NCBI RefSeq assembly: GCF_964229645.1 | Contig: NZ_CAXREX010000033.1 | Span: forward strand, 1-25,665 | Reading direction: 5' to 3' | DNA: 25,665 nt | Source: Nioella sp964229645 | GTDB lineage: Bacteria > Pseudomonadota > Alphaproteobacteria > Rhodobacterales > Rhodobacteraceae | Shown here: positions 1-7,340 of the stretch, piece after piece | Position numbering within the stretch: position 1 is the stretch's first letter | How the letters are laid out: every line of letters begins with the position of its first letter | Made by a program: the position numbers and the translations under genes | The notes under the pieces: generated by a model | Database searches by the model: none | The model's input: only the letters and a program-made list of their open reading frames with translations | Told to the model about the DNA's origin: nothing

Positions 1-118
1 CCCTTTCATCTTGGTCTGAAATACCTCGGGGGAGTCGCCGCAGGCGACGGGGGCAGAGCCCCCTGTCGCGGCCCGCAAGGGCCGCGCGGGTCGACGCCGA
101 AGGCGGCGAAATCCCGGT
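1..118 (+). repeat. Hairpin-rich intergenic repeat, copy 1
   Basis: Non-coding stretch beyond the 3' end of the FAD dehydrogenase. It contains four consecutive hairpins: GTCGCC/GGCGAC (34-39 with 43-48), GGGGGC/GCCCCC (49-54 with 58-63), CGCGGCCC/GGGCCGCG around a GCAA tetraloop (67-74 with 79-86), and a short CGCC/GGCG stem (95-98 with 102-105). The beginning (CTTGGTCTGAAATAC, about 11-25) and the end (GGTCGACGC...AAGGCG..GCGAAA) both match a second copy at about 24117-24300. The interior differs, so this looks like a family of 3'-end elements and not a gene. It probably also ends transcription of the minus-strand gene. Genome-wide copy number is unknown from this window. Confidence 0.6.
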
Positions 119-121
119 GGC

Positions 122-1753
122 CTACAGCGCCTCGCCCACCACCTTGCCCGAAAAGATGCACCCCCCCAGGAAAGTGCCTTCCAGCGCGTTGTAGCCGTGG
201 TAGCCGCCTCCTCCGAAACCGGCGACCTCGCCGGCGGCGTAAAGGCCGGGAAAGACCTGCCCGTCCGAGCGCAGCACCCGACCTTGCAGGTCGGTGTGAA
301 TGCCGCCGAGCGACTTGCGTGTCAGAACATTGAGACGAACACCGATGAGAGGCCCGGCCTTCGGGTCGAGGATAGGGTGAGGTTTCGCCGTGCGGATGAG
401 CTTGTCACCCAGATAGGCCCGCGCGGCCCGGATCGCAGTCACCTGCGCGTCCTTGGCAACCTTGTTCAAAACCTGCCCGTCACGCGCCTCGATCTGCGCC
501 TTGATATGATCAAACCGCAGTTCCGGGCCCGGATTGATCCGGTTCATGCCCTCGACAAGCTGGCGCAGATCGGGGGCGACGACGAAATCCGCGCCCTTTT
601 CCTTGAAGGCTTCCACCGCCGCCGTCGCCCCCTTGCCGAGTCGTTCCTTCAGCACAGCGGACCAGCGGCCCGAGGTCAGGTCGGGGTTCTGTTCGGATCC
701 CGAGAGGGCGAACTCCTTCTCGATGATCTTCTGGGTCAGGATGAACCAGCTGTGGCTGTGGCCGGTCGCAAGGATGCGCTTCAGCGTGCCGAGCGTGTCG
801 AAGCCGGGGAAGAAGGGCGGCTCCAGCCGGTTGCCATCGGCATCGAACCACAGCGAGGACGGCCCCGGCAGGATTCGGATGCCGTGGTTGGGCCAGATCG
901 GGTCCCAGTTTCGAAGCCCTTCGCAATAGTGCCACATGCGATCGGTATTGATGACCGACGCGCCGGCGCGCTCGGCCACCAGCTGCATTTGCCCGTCCAC
1001 GTAGTCCGGCACGCCCGACACCATCTGCCCTGGCGGCATGCCAAGGCGGTCGCGGGGCCAGTAGTCGCGCACCATGTCATGATTGCCGCCAATGCCGCCC
1101 GTGGTCAGCACCACTGCCCCGGCGCGCAGCGTGAAATCCTCCACCGCTTCGCGGCTGGTCGACGCGCCCCTTGGGGCATCGTCGGGGGCCAGGATCACCC
1201 CGTGCACGCCCTTTACCTCGTCGCCCTCGATCACCAGCCCGCTCACCCGGTGGCGAAATCCAAGCGTGATGTTGCCATGCGCGCGCACCCGGTCCGCGAA
1301 GGGCCGGACCACGCCTGTCCCGGTGCCCCAGGTGATGTGAAAGCGGGGGATGGAATTGCCGTGCCCGCCCGCCAGCGCACCGCCGCGCTCGGCCCAACCC
1401 ACCACGGGAAACCAGCGCATCCCCAGCCCATGCAGGTAGGCGCGCATCGGCCCGGCGGCGAAATCCAGGTAGGCTTCGGCCCATTGGCGCGGGATTTCGT
1501 CCTGGTCGCGGTCGAACTGCGCCGAGCCCATCCAGTCGGACAGGGCCAGGGCGCGGCTGTCCTTCAGACCAAGGCGGCGCTGTTCGGGCGTGTTCACCAT
1601 GAAGAGTCCACCCAGGCTCCACCAGGCCTGCCCGCCAAGCGACTGCGGCCCTTCCTGGTCGAGAAGCAGCACCTTGCGTCCGCGCACCGCCGCGTGAAAA
1701 GCGGCCACCATCCCGGCCAGCCCCGCGCCTACGACGATCACATCCGCGTCCAT
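122..1753 (-). CDS. FAD-dependent dehydrogenase (KstD / flavocytochrome-c-like family, COG3573 type)
   Basis: A 543-residue flavoprotein oxidoreductase of unknown substrate. The N-terminal Rossmann motif GAGLAG (residues 9-14, after DVIVV) binds FAD. A second nucleotide-contact region (VVLTTGGIGGNHD) lies mid-protein. The C-terminus GLYAAGEVAGFGGGGYHGYNALEGT is the FAD-closing motif typical of the fumarate reductase/3-ketosteroid dehydrogenase (FAD_binding_2) superfamily. Family members are often annotated as 'FAD-binding dehydrogenase' with no proven substrate, and no steroid-pathway genes are near. The ATG at 1753 is preferred over the in-frame GTG at 1768 because GGAGGA lies 6-7 bases upstream of it. 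No signal peptide, so probably cytoplasmic. The next gene upstream on the same strand ends 63 bp away, so the two may be co-transcribed. Family assignment is firm; function is not. Confidence 0.85.
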   Translation of the reverse strand: MDADVIVVGAGLAGMVAAFHAAVRGRKVLLLDQEGPQSLGGQAWWSLGGLFMVNTPEQRRLGLKDSRALALSDWMGSAQFDRDQDEIPRQWAEAYLDFAAGPMRAYLHGLGMRWFPVVGWAERGGALAGGHGNSIPRFHITWGTGTGVVRPFADRVRAHGNITLGFRHRVSGLVIEGDEVKGVHGVILAPDDAPRGASTSREAVEDFTLRAGAVVLTTGGIGGNHDMVRDYWPRDRLGMPPGQMVSGVPDYVDGQMQLVAERAGASVINTDRMWHYCEGLRNWDPIWPNHGIRILPGPSSLWFDADGNRLEPPFFPGFDTLGTLKRILATGHSHSWFILTQKIIEKEFALSGSEQNPDLTSGRWSAVLKERLGKGATAAVEAFKEKGADFVVAPDLRQLVEGMNRINPGPELRFDHIKAQIEARDGQVLNKVAKDAQVTAIRAARAYLGDKLIRTAKPHPILDPKAGPLIGVRLNVLTRKSLGGIHTDLQGRVLRSDGQVFPGLYAAGEVAGFGGGGYHGYNALEGTFLGGCIFSGKVVGEAL

Positions 1754-1816
1754 GCCATCTCCTCCCACCCGGTCAGCCTAGCCCGTGACAGGGGCTTCGC
1801 CAAACCCGCCCTTGCG

Positions 1817-2968
1817 TCAGGCGCGATGCAGCACCTCCAGCCCCAGGACGGTGGGCAGGTGGCGGGCGATCTCGGACCAGGTTCCGCCCGCGTCGAAGCT
1901 GGCGAAGACCGACCCGGTATTGGTGCCGAAATAGACCCCCGCACTGTCGCAGCTGTCGGTCGACATGGATTGGCGCAGAACGGTGAAGAAACAGGCCGTT
2001 TGCGGCAGGCCCGCGCGCATCGCCTGCCAGCTTTCGCCCGCGTCGGAGGACCGCCAGACAGCGGCGGCGGCATCGGGCGGGAAGCGGCCCTGCATGTCAC
2101 CGTTGAGGGGCACCGTCCAGATCATCGCCGGGTCATGCGGGTTGACCGCGATGGGAAAGCCGAAGGTGGAGGGCAGGCCCTCGGTGATGTCATCCCAGGA
2201 CCGGCCCCCGTCGCGGCTGCGAAAGACGCCGTGATGGTTCTGCTGGTAAAGCGTGCCATCCGAGGCGCGGGCCATGTTGTGCACGCAAAGCCCCGTCTGC
2301 CCGTCGCGCGGCGCGGCGGGATGGTCGTGATGGGCGCAGCCTTCCGCGTTCGACAGCCGGTTCCGGCGGTCCCAGCTTTGCCCGCCATCCTCGCTGGCAA
2401 AGACGCCTGCGGCAGACATGGCCAGCCACAGCTTCGACGGGTCGGACGGGTCTGAGACGATGGTATGGAGCGTGAGCCCCGCCGCACCCGGCCCCCAACT
2501 GTCGCGGCTTTCGTGGTTGGCGAAGCCTTCGTTGCGTGCCCATGTGCGCCCGCCGTCACGGCTTTCCAGAAGCGTGCCGGGTTTCACGCCGGCGTAAAGC
2601 ACCCCGTGGGCCTGGTGCAGCGACCAGACCGAATGGAGATCCTTGCCGAAGGGGGGTGGCGTGTCGGTCCAGCCGATCATGGCCGCGAAATCGGCGTCAT
2701 TGGCGGCCCATTCATCCATCTGGCCCGACGATAGCTTGGCAAGCTCCCACGTGGCGCCGCCGTCCTCGGACCGCCAGACACCCGCCCCATGCCAGTCGCC
2801 ACCGCCTCCGGCCCAGATCGTGCCTGTATCGGGATCGCCAAGCATGTGATTGATCGGCCAGCCGCCGCAATGGGGGCCGGATACCTGCCAGTCGGCGCGC
2901 GATGTGTCGCCAGAGACAAGAAAGGCCCCCTTGGTGGTGCCGACGAGGACGGAAATGGATTGGGTCAT
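1817..2968 (-). CDS. Six-Asp-box beta-propeller (BNR/YVTN-type) protein
   Basis: A 383-residue protein with six Asp-box motifs (S-x-D-x-G-x-[ST]-W): residues 67-74 SEDGGATW, 136-143 SRDGGRTW, 192-199 SEDGGQSW, 251-258 SRDGGRSW, 307-314 SSDAGESW and 357-364 SFDAGGTW. Their spacing predicts a six-bladed propeller. Such proteins are often labelled exo-alpha-sialidase, but I see neither the FRIP motif nor an obvious arginine triad, and there is no signal peptide, so a cytoplasmic binding or scaffold role is as likely. The start is set at MTQSISVLVG (ATG 2968). The reading frame is open further upstream to 3049, but those extra residues do not resemble the family start. It follows sdhB on the same strand but lies beyond a strong terminator, so it is probably a separate unit. 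True function unknown. Confidence 0.8.
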   Translation of the reverse strand: MTQSISVLVGTTKGAFLVSGDTSRADWQVSGPHCGGWPINHMLGDPDTGTIWAGGGGDWHGAGVWRSEDGGATWELAKLSSGQMDEWAANDADFAAMIGWTDTPPPFGKDLHSVWSLHQAHGVLYAGVKPGTLLESRDGGRTWARNEGFANHESRDSWGPGAAGLTLHTIVSDPSDPSKLWLAMSAAGVFASEDGGQSWDRRNRLSNAEGCAHHDHPAAPRDGQTGLCVHNMARASDGTLYQQNHHGVFRSRDGGRSWDDITEGLPSTFGFPIAVNPHDPAMIWTVPLNGDMQGRFPPDAAAAVWRSSDAGESWQAMRAGLPQTACFFTVLRQSMSTDSCDSAGVYFGTNTGSVFASFDAGGTWSEIARHLPTVLGLEVLHRA

Positions 2969-3054
2969 GGGAAAGGACTCGCCTGAAAGTGGAACGGCAT
3001 CCAGCATATCAGCTTTTACGCGACGCCCATGGGAAAACAGGGAACGCACAAAAG

Positions 3055-3089
3055 AAAGCCCCCCGGGGCATCACGCACCGGGGGGCTTT
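3055..3089 (-). terminator. Intrinsic terminator of the sdhCDAB operon
   Basis: A perfect 12-bp stem (3055-3066 pairs with 3078-3089; AAAGCCCCCCGG against CCGGGGGGCTTT) with an 11-base loop lies 21 bp past the sdhB stop. On the minus strand the stem is followed by CTTTTG, which supplies the U-rich tail. It separates sdhB from the beta-propeller gene. Confidence 0.85.
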
Positions 3090-3109
3090 GTCTTGACGCT
3101 GAACCGCTC

Positions 3110-3889
3110 TCAGAGCTGGCGCTCGACCATCATTTTCTTGATCGACGCGATCGCCTTGGCCGGGTTGAGGCCCTTGGGGCAGGTCTTGGCGCAGTTCATG
3201 ATCGTGTGGCAGCGGTAGAGCTTGAAGGGATCTTCCAGCTCATCCAGACGCTCGCCGGTGGCCTCGTCGCGGCTGTCGATCAGCCAGCGATAGGCATGGA
3301 GCAGCGCGGCGGGGCCGAGGTAGCGGTCGCCGTTCCACCAGTAGCTGGGGCAGGAGGTGGAGCAGCTGGCACACATCACGCATTCATAAAGACCGTCGAG
3401 CTTCTTGCGATCCTCGATCGACTGGCGCCATTCCTTTTCGGGGCGCTGCGTCTTGGTTTCCAGCCAGGGCATGATCGACGCGTGCTGCGCGTAGAAATGC
3501 GTCAGGTCGGGGATCAGGTCCTTGACCACCGGCATGTGCGGCAGCGGGTAGATCTTCACGTCGCCCTTGATTTCGTCCATGCCGTAGATGCAGGCCAGCG
3601 TGTTGATCCCGTCGATATTCATCGCGCAAGAACCGCAGATGCCTTCGCGGCAGGAACGCCGGAAGGTCAGCGTCGGGTCGATCTCGTTCTTGATCTTGAT
3701 GAGTGCATCCAGAACCATCGGCCCGCAGGTGTCCATGTCGACGAAATAGGTGTCGACCTGCGGGTTTTTCCCGTCATCCGGGTTCCAGCGGTAGATCTGG
3801 AACTTGCGGACATTGGTGGCGCCTTCCGGCTTGGGCCAGGTCTTGCCAGTGATGATGGTGGAGTTACGGGGGAGGGTAAACTGAACCAT
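3110..3889 (-). CDS. sdhB: Succinate dehydrogenase iron-sulfur subunit
   Basis: SdhB (259 aa) carries electrons from the flavoprotein to ubiquinone in respiratory complex II on the cytoplasmic face of the membrane. All three cluster-binding motifs are intact: [2Fe-2S] cysteines C80, C85, C88 and C100 (CREGICGSC...LAC); a ferredoxin-type set C170, C173, C176, C180 (CVMCASCSTSCP); and C227, C233, C237 (CHTIMNCAKTCPKG) shared between the [4Fe-4S] and [3Fe-4S] clusters. The length is normal for alphaproteobacteria. It is the last gene of sdhCDAB: the start is 12 bp after the sdhA stop and a strong terminator follows. No unusual features. Confidence 0.97.
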   Translation of the reverse strand: MVQFTLPRNSTIITGKTWPKPEGATNVRKFQIYRWNPDDGKNPQVDTYFVDMDTCGPMVLDALIKIKNEIDPTLTFRRSCREGICGSCAMNIDGINTLACIYGMDEIKGDVKIYPLPHMPVVKDLIPDLTHFYAQHASIMPWLETKTQRPEKEWRQSIEDRKKLDGLYECVMCASCSTSCPSYWWNGDRYLGPAALLHAYRWLIDSRDEATGERLDELEDPFKLYRCHTIMNCAKTCPKGLNPAKAIASIKKMMVERQL

Positions 3890-3901
3890 GTCCTCGTCTC
3901 C

Positions 3902-5710
3902 TTAGTAGACCCGCGCCTTGGGCGCGATTTTCTTCAGGTCGATGCCGCCTTCGTCCGCCGTGGTCAGCGGATCGAGGTGCACCGGGCGATAGCTGAGATC
4001 GACCTTGTTGCCCTCGACGCGGCTGATCGTGTGGACGCGCCATTTCTTGTCGTCGCGATCGGGGTAATCCTCGTGGGCATGCGCCCCGCGGGATTCCTTG
4101 CGCGCCTCGGCCCCCACGATGGTGGCCAGGGCATTGGGCATCAGGTTGGTCAGTTCCAGCGTTTCCATGAGGTCGGAGTTCCAGACCAGCGACCGGTCGG
4201 TCACTTGCAGGTCGTCCATCTTGGCGGCAACGGCGGTCATCTTCTCGACGCCTTCGGCCAGCGTCTTGTCGGTGCGGAAGACAGCGGCGTCAGCCTGCAT
4301 GGTCTTCTGCATCTCAAGGCGCAACTCGGCAGTCGGCACAGCGCCGTTGGCATAGCGCAGCCCGTCGAAGCGGCCGAGCGCCTTGTCGACCGACGCCTGG
4401 TTCAGCGCCGGGTTCGACGCCTCGGCATCGACGACCTGACCAGCACGGATCGCGGCAGCACGACCGAACACCACGAGGTCGATAAGCGAGTTGGAGCCGA
4501 GACGGTTCGCCCCGTGCACCGAGGCACAGCCTGCTTCGCCCACGGCCATGAGGCCCGGCACCACGGCATCGGGATCCTTCGACGTGGGGTCGAGCACTTC
4601 GCCCCAGTAGTTCGTCGGGATGCCGCCCATGTTGTAATGCACGGTGGGCAGAACCGGGATCGGTTCCTTGGTCAGGTCCACACCTGCGAAGATGCGCGCG
4701 CTTTCGGAAATGCCCGGCAGACGTTCGGCCAGGGTTTCCGGCGGCAGGTGGTTGAGGTGCAGGTGGATGTGATCGCCATCCTTGCCCACGCCCCGGCCCT
4801 CGCGGATTTCCATGGTCATGCAGCGGCTGACCACATCGCGCGAGGCGAGATCCTTGTAGGTCGGCGCGTAGCGTTCCATGAAGCGCTCGCCTTCGGAGTT
4901 GGTCAGGTAGCCGCCTTCGCCGCGGGCACCCTCGGTGATCAGGCAGCCCGAGCCGTAGATGCCGGTGGGATGGAACTGCACGAATTCCATGTCCTGAAGC
5001 GGTAGGCCCGCGCGGGCCACCATGCCGCCACCGTCGCCGGTGCAGGTGTGGGCCGAGGTGGCCGAGAAATAGGCGCGGCCATAGCCGCCGGTCGCCAGCA
5101 CCACCATCTTGGCGTTGAAGACATGCAAGGTGCCATCGTCGAGCTTCCAGGCCACGACGCCCTGGCACTGCCCGTCTTCGGACATGATCAGGTCGGTCGC
5201 GAAATACTCGATGTAGAATTCCGCGTTATGCTTCAGCGACTGGCCATAGAGCGTGTGCAGGATGGCGTGGCCGGTGCGGTCTGCGGCGGCACAGGTGCGC
5301 TGCACCGGGGGGCCTTCACCGAATTCGGTGGTATGGCCGCCGAAGGGGCGTTGGTAGATCTTGCCCTCTTCGGTGCGGGAGAAGGGCACGCCGTAATGTT
5401 CCAGTTCATACACCGCCTTGGGCGCTTCGCGGGCGAGATATTCCATCGCGTCGGTATCGCCGAGCCAGTCAGAGCCCTTCACGGTGTCATACATGTGCCA
5501 CTGCCAGTGGTCAGGCCCCATGTTGGACAGCGAAGCGGCAATGCCGCCCTGGGCGGCCACGGTGTGGCTGCGGGTCGGGAACACCTTCGAGATACAGGCG
5601 GTCTTGAGCCCCTGCTCGGCCATGCCGAGGGTTGCACGCAGGCCAGAGCCGCCAGCGCCGACAACCACGACGTCATAGGTGTGATGATTGAGTTCGTAGG
5701 ACGCGGTCAT
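3902..5710 (-). CDS. sdhA: Succinate dehydrogenase flavoprotein subunit
   Basis: SdhA (602 aa) oxidises succinate to fumarate using covalently bound FAD. Seen in the sequence: dinucleotide motif GAGGSG (residues 18-23); covalent-FAD histidine H49 in RSHTVAAQGGI; active-site residues H247 (FHPTG), R291 (SRDVVSR), H358 (TVHYNMGGIPT) and R403 (GANRLGSNS), matching the E. coli catalytic set with an offset of four or five residues. The C-terminal domain ends with the usual basic region. An AGGAG ribosome site lies 9 bases before the ATG. It is third in sdhCDAB, 24 bp after sdhD and 12 bp before sdhB. Succinate dehydrogenase is favoured over fumarate reductase because of the TCA context and the four-subunit sdhCDAB arrangement. 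Confidence 0.98.
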   Translation of the reverse strand: MTASYELNHHTYDVVVVGAGGSGLRATLGMAEQGLKTACISKVFPTRSHTVAAQGGIAASLSNMGPDHWQWHMYDTVKGSDWLGDTDAMEYLAREAPKAVYELEHYGVPFSRTEEGKIYQRPFGGHTTEFGEGPPVQRTCAAADRTGHAILHTLYGQSLKHNAEFYIEYFATDLIMSEDGQCQGVVAWKLDDGTLHVFNAKMVVLATGGYGRAYFSATSAHTCTGDGGGMVARAGLPLQDMEFVQFHPTGIYGSGCLITEGARGEGGYLTNSEGERFMERYAPTYKDLASRDVVSRCMTMEIREGRGVGKDGDHIHLHLNHLPPETLAERLPGISESARIFAGVDLTKEPIPVLPTVHYNMGGIPTNYWGEVLDPTSKDPDAVVPGLMAVGEAGCASVHGANRLGSNSLIDLVVFGRAAAIRAGQVVDAEASNPALNQASVDKALGRFDGLRYANGAVPTAELRLEMQKTMQADAAVFRTDKTLAEGVEKMTAVAAKMDDLQVTDRSLVWNSDLMETLELTNLMPNALATIVGAEARKESRGAHAHEDYPDRDDKKWRVHTISRVEGNKVDLSYRPVHLDPLTTADEGGIDLKKIAPKARVY

Positions 5711-5734
5711 ATTCTTTGATCTCCTGTCCCTGGA

Positions 5735-6106
5735 TCAGAGCGCGATCTGGGCGAGCGAAACGAGGCCAAGCGCCATCAGCCCGTAGCTGAGGCAGGCAAC
5801 GGCGATGATGGAAATCTTGCGGGCCAGCCCGTGGACGTAGTCCTCGATCACCATCTGGATGCCCAGGCGGAAGTGGTAGAAGCCGACGATCAGCATCAGC
5901 GCGGCAGACACCGCCGGGAACGGACGCGCCAGCGCGGCCTGAACCTCGGCGTAGGGCTCGCCCAGGAGGGGGCCGAAGCTGAAAAGGAACATCGGAACGA
6001 TGACGAGCAGCGCCACCGAGGTGACGGTCGTCTTCCAGAAGTGATCGGTGCCCGACTTGGCGGACCCGAGGCCAATCACGCGTTTGCGGTCAGTCATGAG
6101 TGCCAT
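5735..6106 (-). CDS. sdhD: Succinate dehydrogenase membrane anchor subunit D
   Basis: SdhD (123 aa) is one of two membrane subunits that anchor SdhAB and form the heme b and ubiquinone sites. Three transmembrane segments are visible (about 30-48, 65-87 and 97-120). H78 in YHFRLGIQMVIEDYVH is the predicted heme ligand, and D89-Y90 match the E. coli Asp82-Tyr83 quinone-site pair at the same distance from the histidine. The start at 6106 is chosen because GAGGAG lies 8 bases upstream. That ribosome site overlaps the sdhC stop codon, which suggests coupled translation of sdhC and sdhD. Confidence 0.94.
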   Translation of the reverse strand: MALMTDRKRVIGLGSAKSGTDHFWKTTVTSVALLVIVPMFLFSFGPLLGEPYAEVQAALARPFPAVSAALMLIVGFYHFRLGIQMVIEDYVHGLARKISIIAVACLSYGLMALGLVSLAQIAL

Positions 6107-6118
6107 GGAACGGACTCC

Positions 6119-6508
6119 TCAGATCGAGATGATGGTCAGGAAGGTGAGCGCGGGCGCACCGATGATCATGCCCCAGCCCATCTTGTCGGCATCGGCCGGA
6201 TCGAGCCCGTAGCCCAGGTCCCACACCAGGTGCCGGACACCCGCCAGCGCGTGATACCACAGCGCCAGGACCGAGAGCGTCATGACCAGATCCCCCAGGA
6301 TCGAGGTCAGCAGGCCATCGACCATGTTGAAATAGGCCTCGGAAGTCGCGGCAGCCATCAGCCACCAGACCACCAGCATGGCCCCACCGAGAAGCGCGAT
6401 ACCGGCGATCCGGTTCACGATCGAGGTAATCGAGTTGAGCTGCGGACGGTAGTACGGTCCGATCATGAAGGGAGACAGGGGACGGTTACCCCGGTTCACG
6501 TCAGCCAT
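6119..6508 (-). CDS. sdhC: Succinate dehydrogenase cytochrome b556 subunit
   Basis: SdhC (129 aa from ATG 6508) is the other membrane anchor of complex II. Three transmembrane helices are visible (about 31-53, 70-90 and 112-129). S29 and R33 in SITSIVNR correspond to the E. coli quinone-site Ser27 and Arg31. H86 in LWYHALAGVRHLVWD is the predicted heme b ligand. The ATG at 6508 is preferred to the in-frame GTG at 6517 because AAAGGG sits 8 bases before the ATG, whereas the GTG lies only one base after it. First gene of sdhCDAB; a probable promoter and a pair of TGTGATCACA palindromes lie upstream. Confidence 0.95.
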   Translation of the reverse strand: MADVNRGNRPLSPFMIGPYYRPQLNSITSIVNRIAGIALLGGAMLVVWWLMAAATSEAYFNMVDGLLTSILGDLVMTLSVLALWYHALAGVRHLVWDLGYGLDPADADKMGWGMIIGAPALTFLTIISI

Positions 6509-6547
6509 GGCGAACACCCTTTCAGGTTCTTGAGCGGTGAATGCTTG

Positions 6548-6577
6548 TTATCCCACATCCATAGCGGGTTTTTTCAA
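6548..6577 (-). promoter_or_regulatory. sdhC: Candidate promoter of sdhCDAB
   Basis: On the minus strand TTGAAA (6577-6572) is followed after 18 bases by GGATAA (6553-6548), about 40 bp before the sdhC ATG. The -35 box is good and the -10 box is weak, and this assignment is by eye only. If correct, transcription starts near 6541 and the paired palindromes are centred near -118 and -139. Confidence 0.4.
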
Positions 6578-6654
6578 GGAGTCACCTGTCCAGAAGCTGA
6601 AAGGGGGGGTAAAAACTGCAGAATCTTGGGTCTAATCGCCGCAGACGCCCGATT

Positions 6655-6685
6655 TGTGATCACATAATTTCCGTGTGTGATCACA
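6655..6685. promoter_or_regulatory. Tandem TGTGATCACA operators upstream of sdhC
   Basis: Two exact copies of the 10-bp palindrome TGTGATCACA at 6655-6664 and 6676-6685. Their centres are 21 bp apart, or two helical turns, so two dimers would bind the same DNA face. The second overlaps the stop codon of the upstream four-helix membrane gene. The same pair with identical spacing precedes sucC, and a single copy precedes lpd. The recurrence at TCA-cycle promoters argues for a shared regulator, whose identity I cannot tell from the motif. Confidence 0.75.
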
Positions 6686-7091
6686 TAAAGGAAAAACCGA
6701 ATCCCGCCATCAGAACCGCCAGCAAAACAACGGAGACCCGCCAGGGCGTCTGAACGCCCGTCTGCTCTTCGAGCCGCTTGGTATAGACGGTGATCGGCAT
6801 GCCGATGATCAGGCCGACAAGAACCGGGCGCAGCCGAACGATGAAATTGGAGTCGAGCTCGATCATGTCCGCGAAGAGGTAGATCGACACGCCCGACGCC
6901 AGCAGCGCCGCCCCAAGCGCGCGGCCATGCGCCATCAGGATGGTTTCGAAGATCTCGGGCATCTCGATGCCCGCCTTCTGGACCATGTCCTTGTGATAAT
7001 TGGTGGGCAGGGACCCGAAAAGGTAGCGCGCCGCCATGAAGATGCAGCCAAGCGCTGCCAGGTAATACAGAGCCAAAGATACCGAATACAT
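6681..7091 (-). CDS. Small four-helix membrane protein of unknown function
   Basis: A 136-residue hydrophobic protein with four predicted membrane segments (about 5-24, 53-75, 87-103 and 117-134), a short charged loop after the first helix (LPTNYHKDMVQKAGIEMPEIFET) and a basic loop before the last (TKRLEEQTGVQTPWR). I do not recognise the family. It lies between mch and sdhC on the same strand and its stop overlaps a TGTGATCACA operator. It has its own candidate promoter 5', so it is probably not part of the mch unit, and it could read into sdhCDAB. The start ATG at 7091 is preceded by a modest AAGGCGGGA. A role linked to complex II or membrane respiration is only a guess from position. Confidence 0.8.
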   Translation of the reverse strand: MYSVSLALYYLAALGCIFMAARYLFGSLPTNYHKDMVQKAGIEMPEIFETILMAHGRALGAALLASGVSIYLFADMIELDSNFIVRLRPVLVGLIIGMPITVYTKRLEEQTGVQTPWRVSVVLLAVLMAGFGFSFM

Positions 7092-7123
7092 GTCCCGCCT
7101 TTCGCGAACCTATCCTTTTGGAC

Positions 7124-7151
7124 AGGTTAACGAAATAGTTTCGCGGGTCAA
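7124..7151 (-). promoter_or_regulatory. Candidate promoter of the four-helix membrane gene
   Basis: On the minus strand TTGACC (7151-7146) and TAACCT (7129-7124) are separated by 16 bases, about 33 bp before the ATG. It lies in the 249-bp gap that follows mch, in which I see no gene or clear terminator. Confidence 0.3.
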
Positions 7152-7340
7152 AGGCGAATGGGGGCCATTTCCCGTAGCGGCAAGAAACAATCTTATTGGC
7201 CAAATCGCCGGGAACCCACGGGATTTGCGGGGAAATTCCTTATTCCGGCCACATTCGCACCCGCCGATCCGGGCATTGCGCACCCTCCGCGCACAATGCC
7301 CTCACCACGGCAATACAGATGCCGTTCGGGAAATCGCCGA

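Noticed and set aside
197..2455. Long plus-strand open frame (752 codons) opposite the FAD dehydrogenase and propeller genes
   Set aside because: It is antisense to two well-supported genes and lacks recognisable domains; its composition is Arg/His/Gly/Pro-rich, as expected from a shadow frame in GC-rich DNA. The same applies to 3029-5005 and 8350-10233 on the plus strand.
6655..6685. TGTGATCACA as a CRP/FNR-family site
   Set aside because: The half-sites TGTGA and TCACA match CRP, but CRP needs six bases between them and here they abut. FNR-type boxes (TTGAT-N4-ATCAA) do not fit either.
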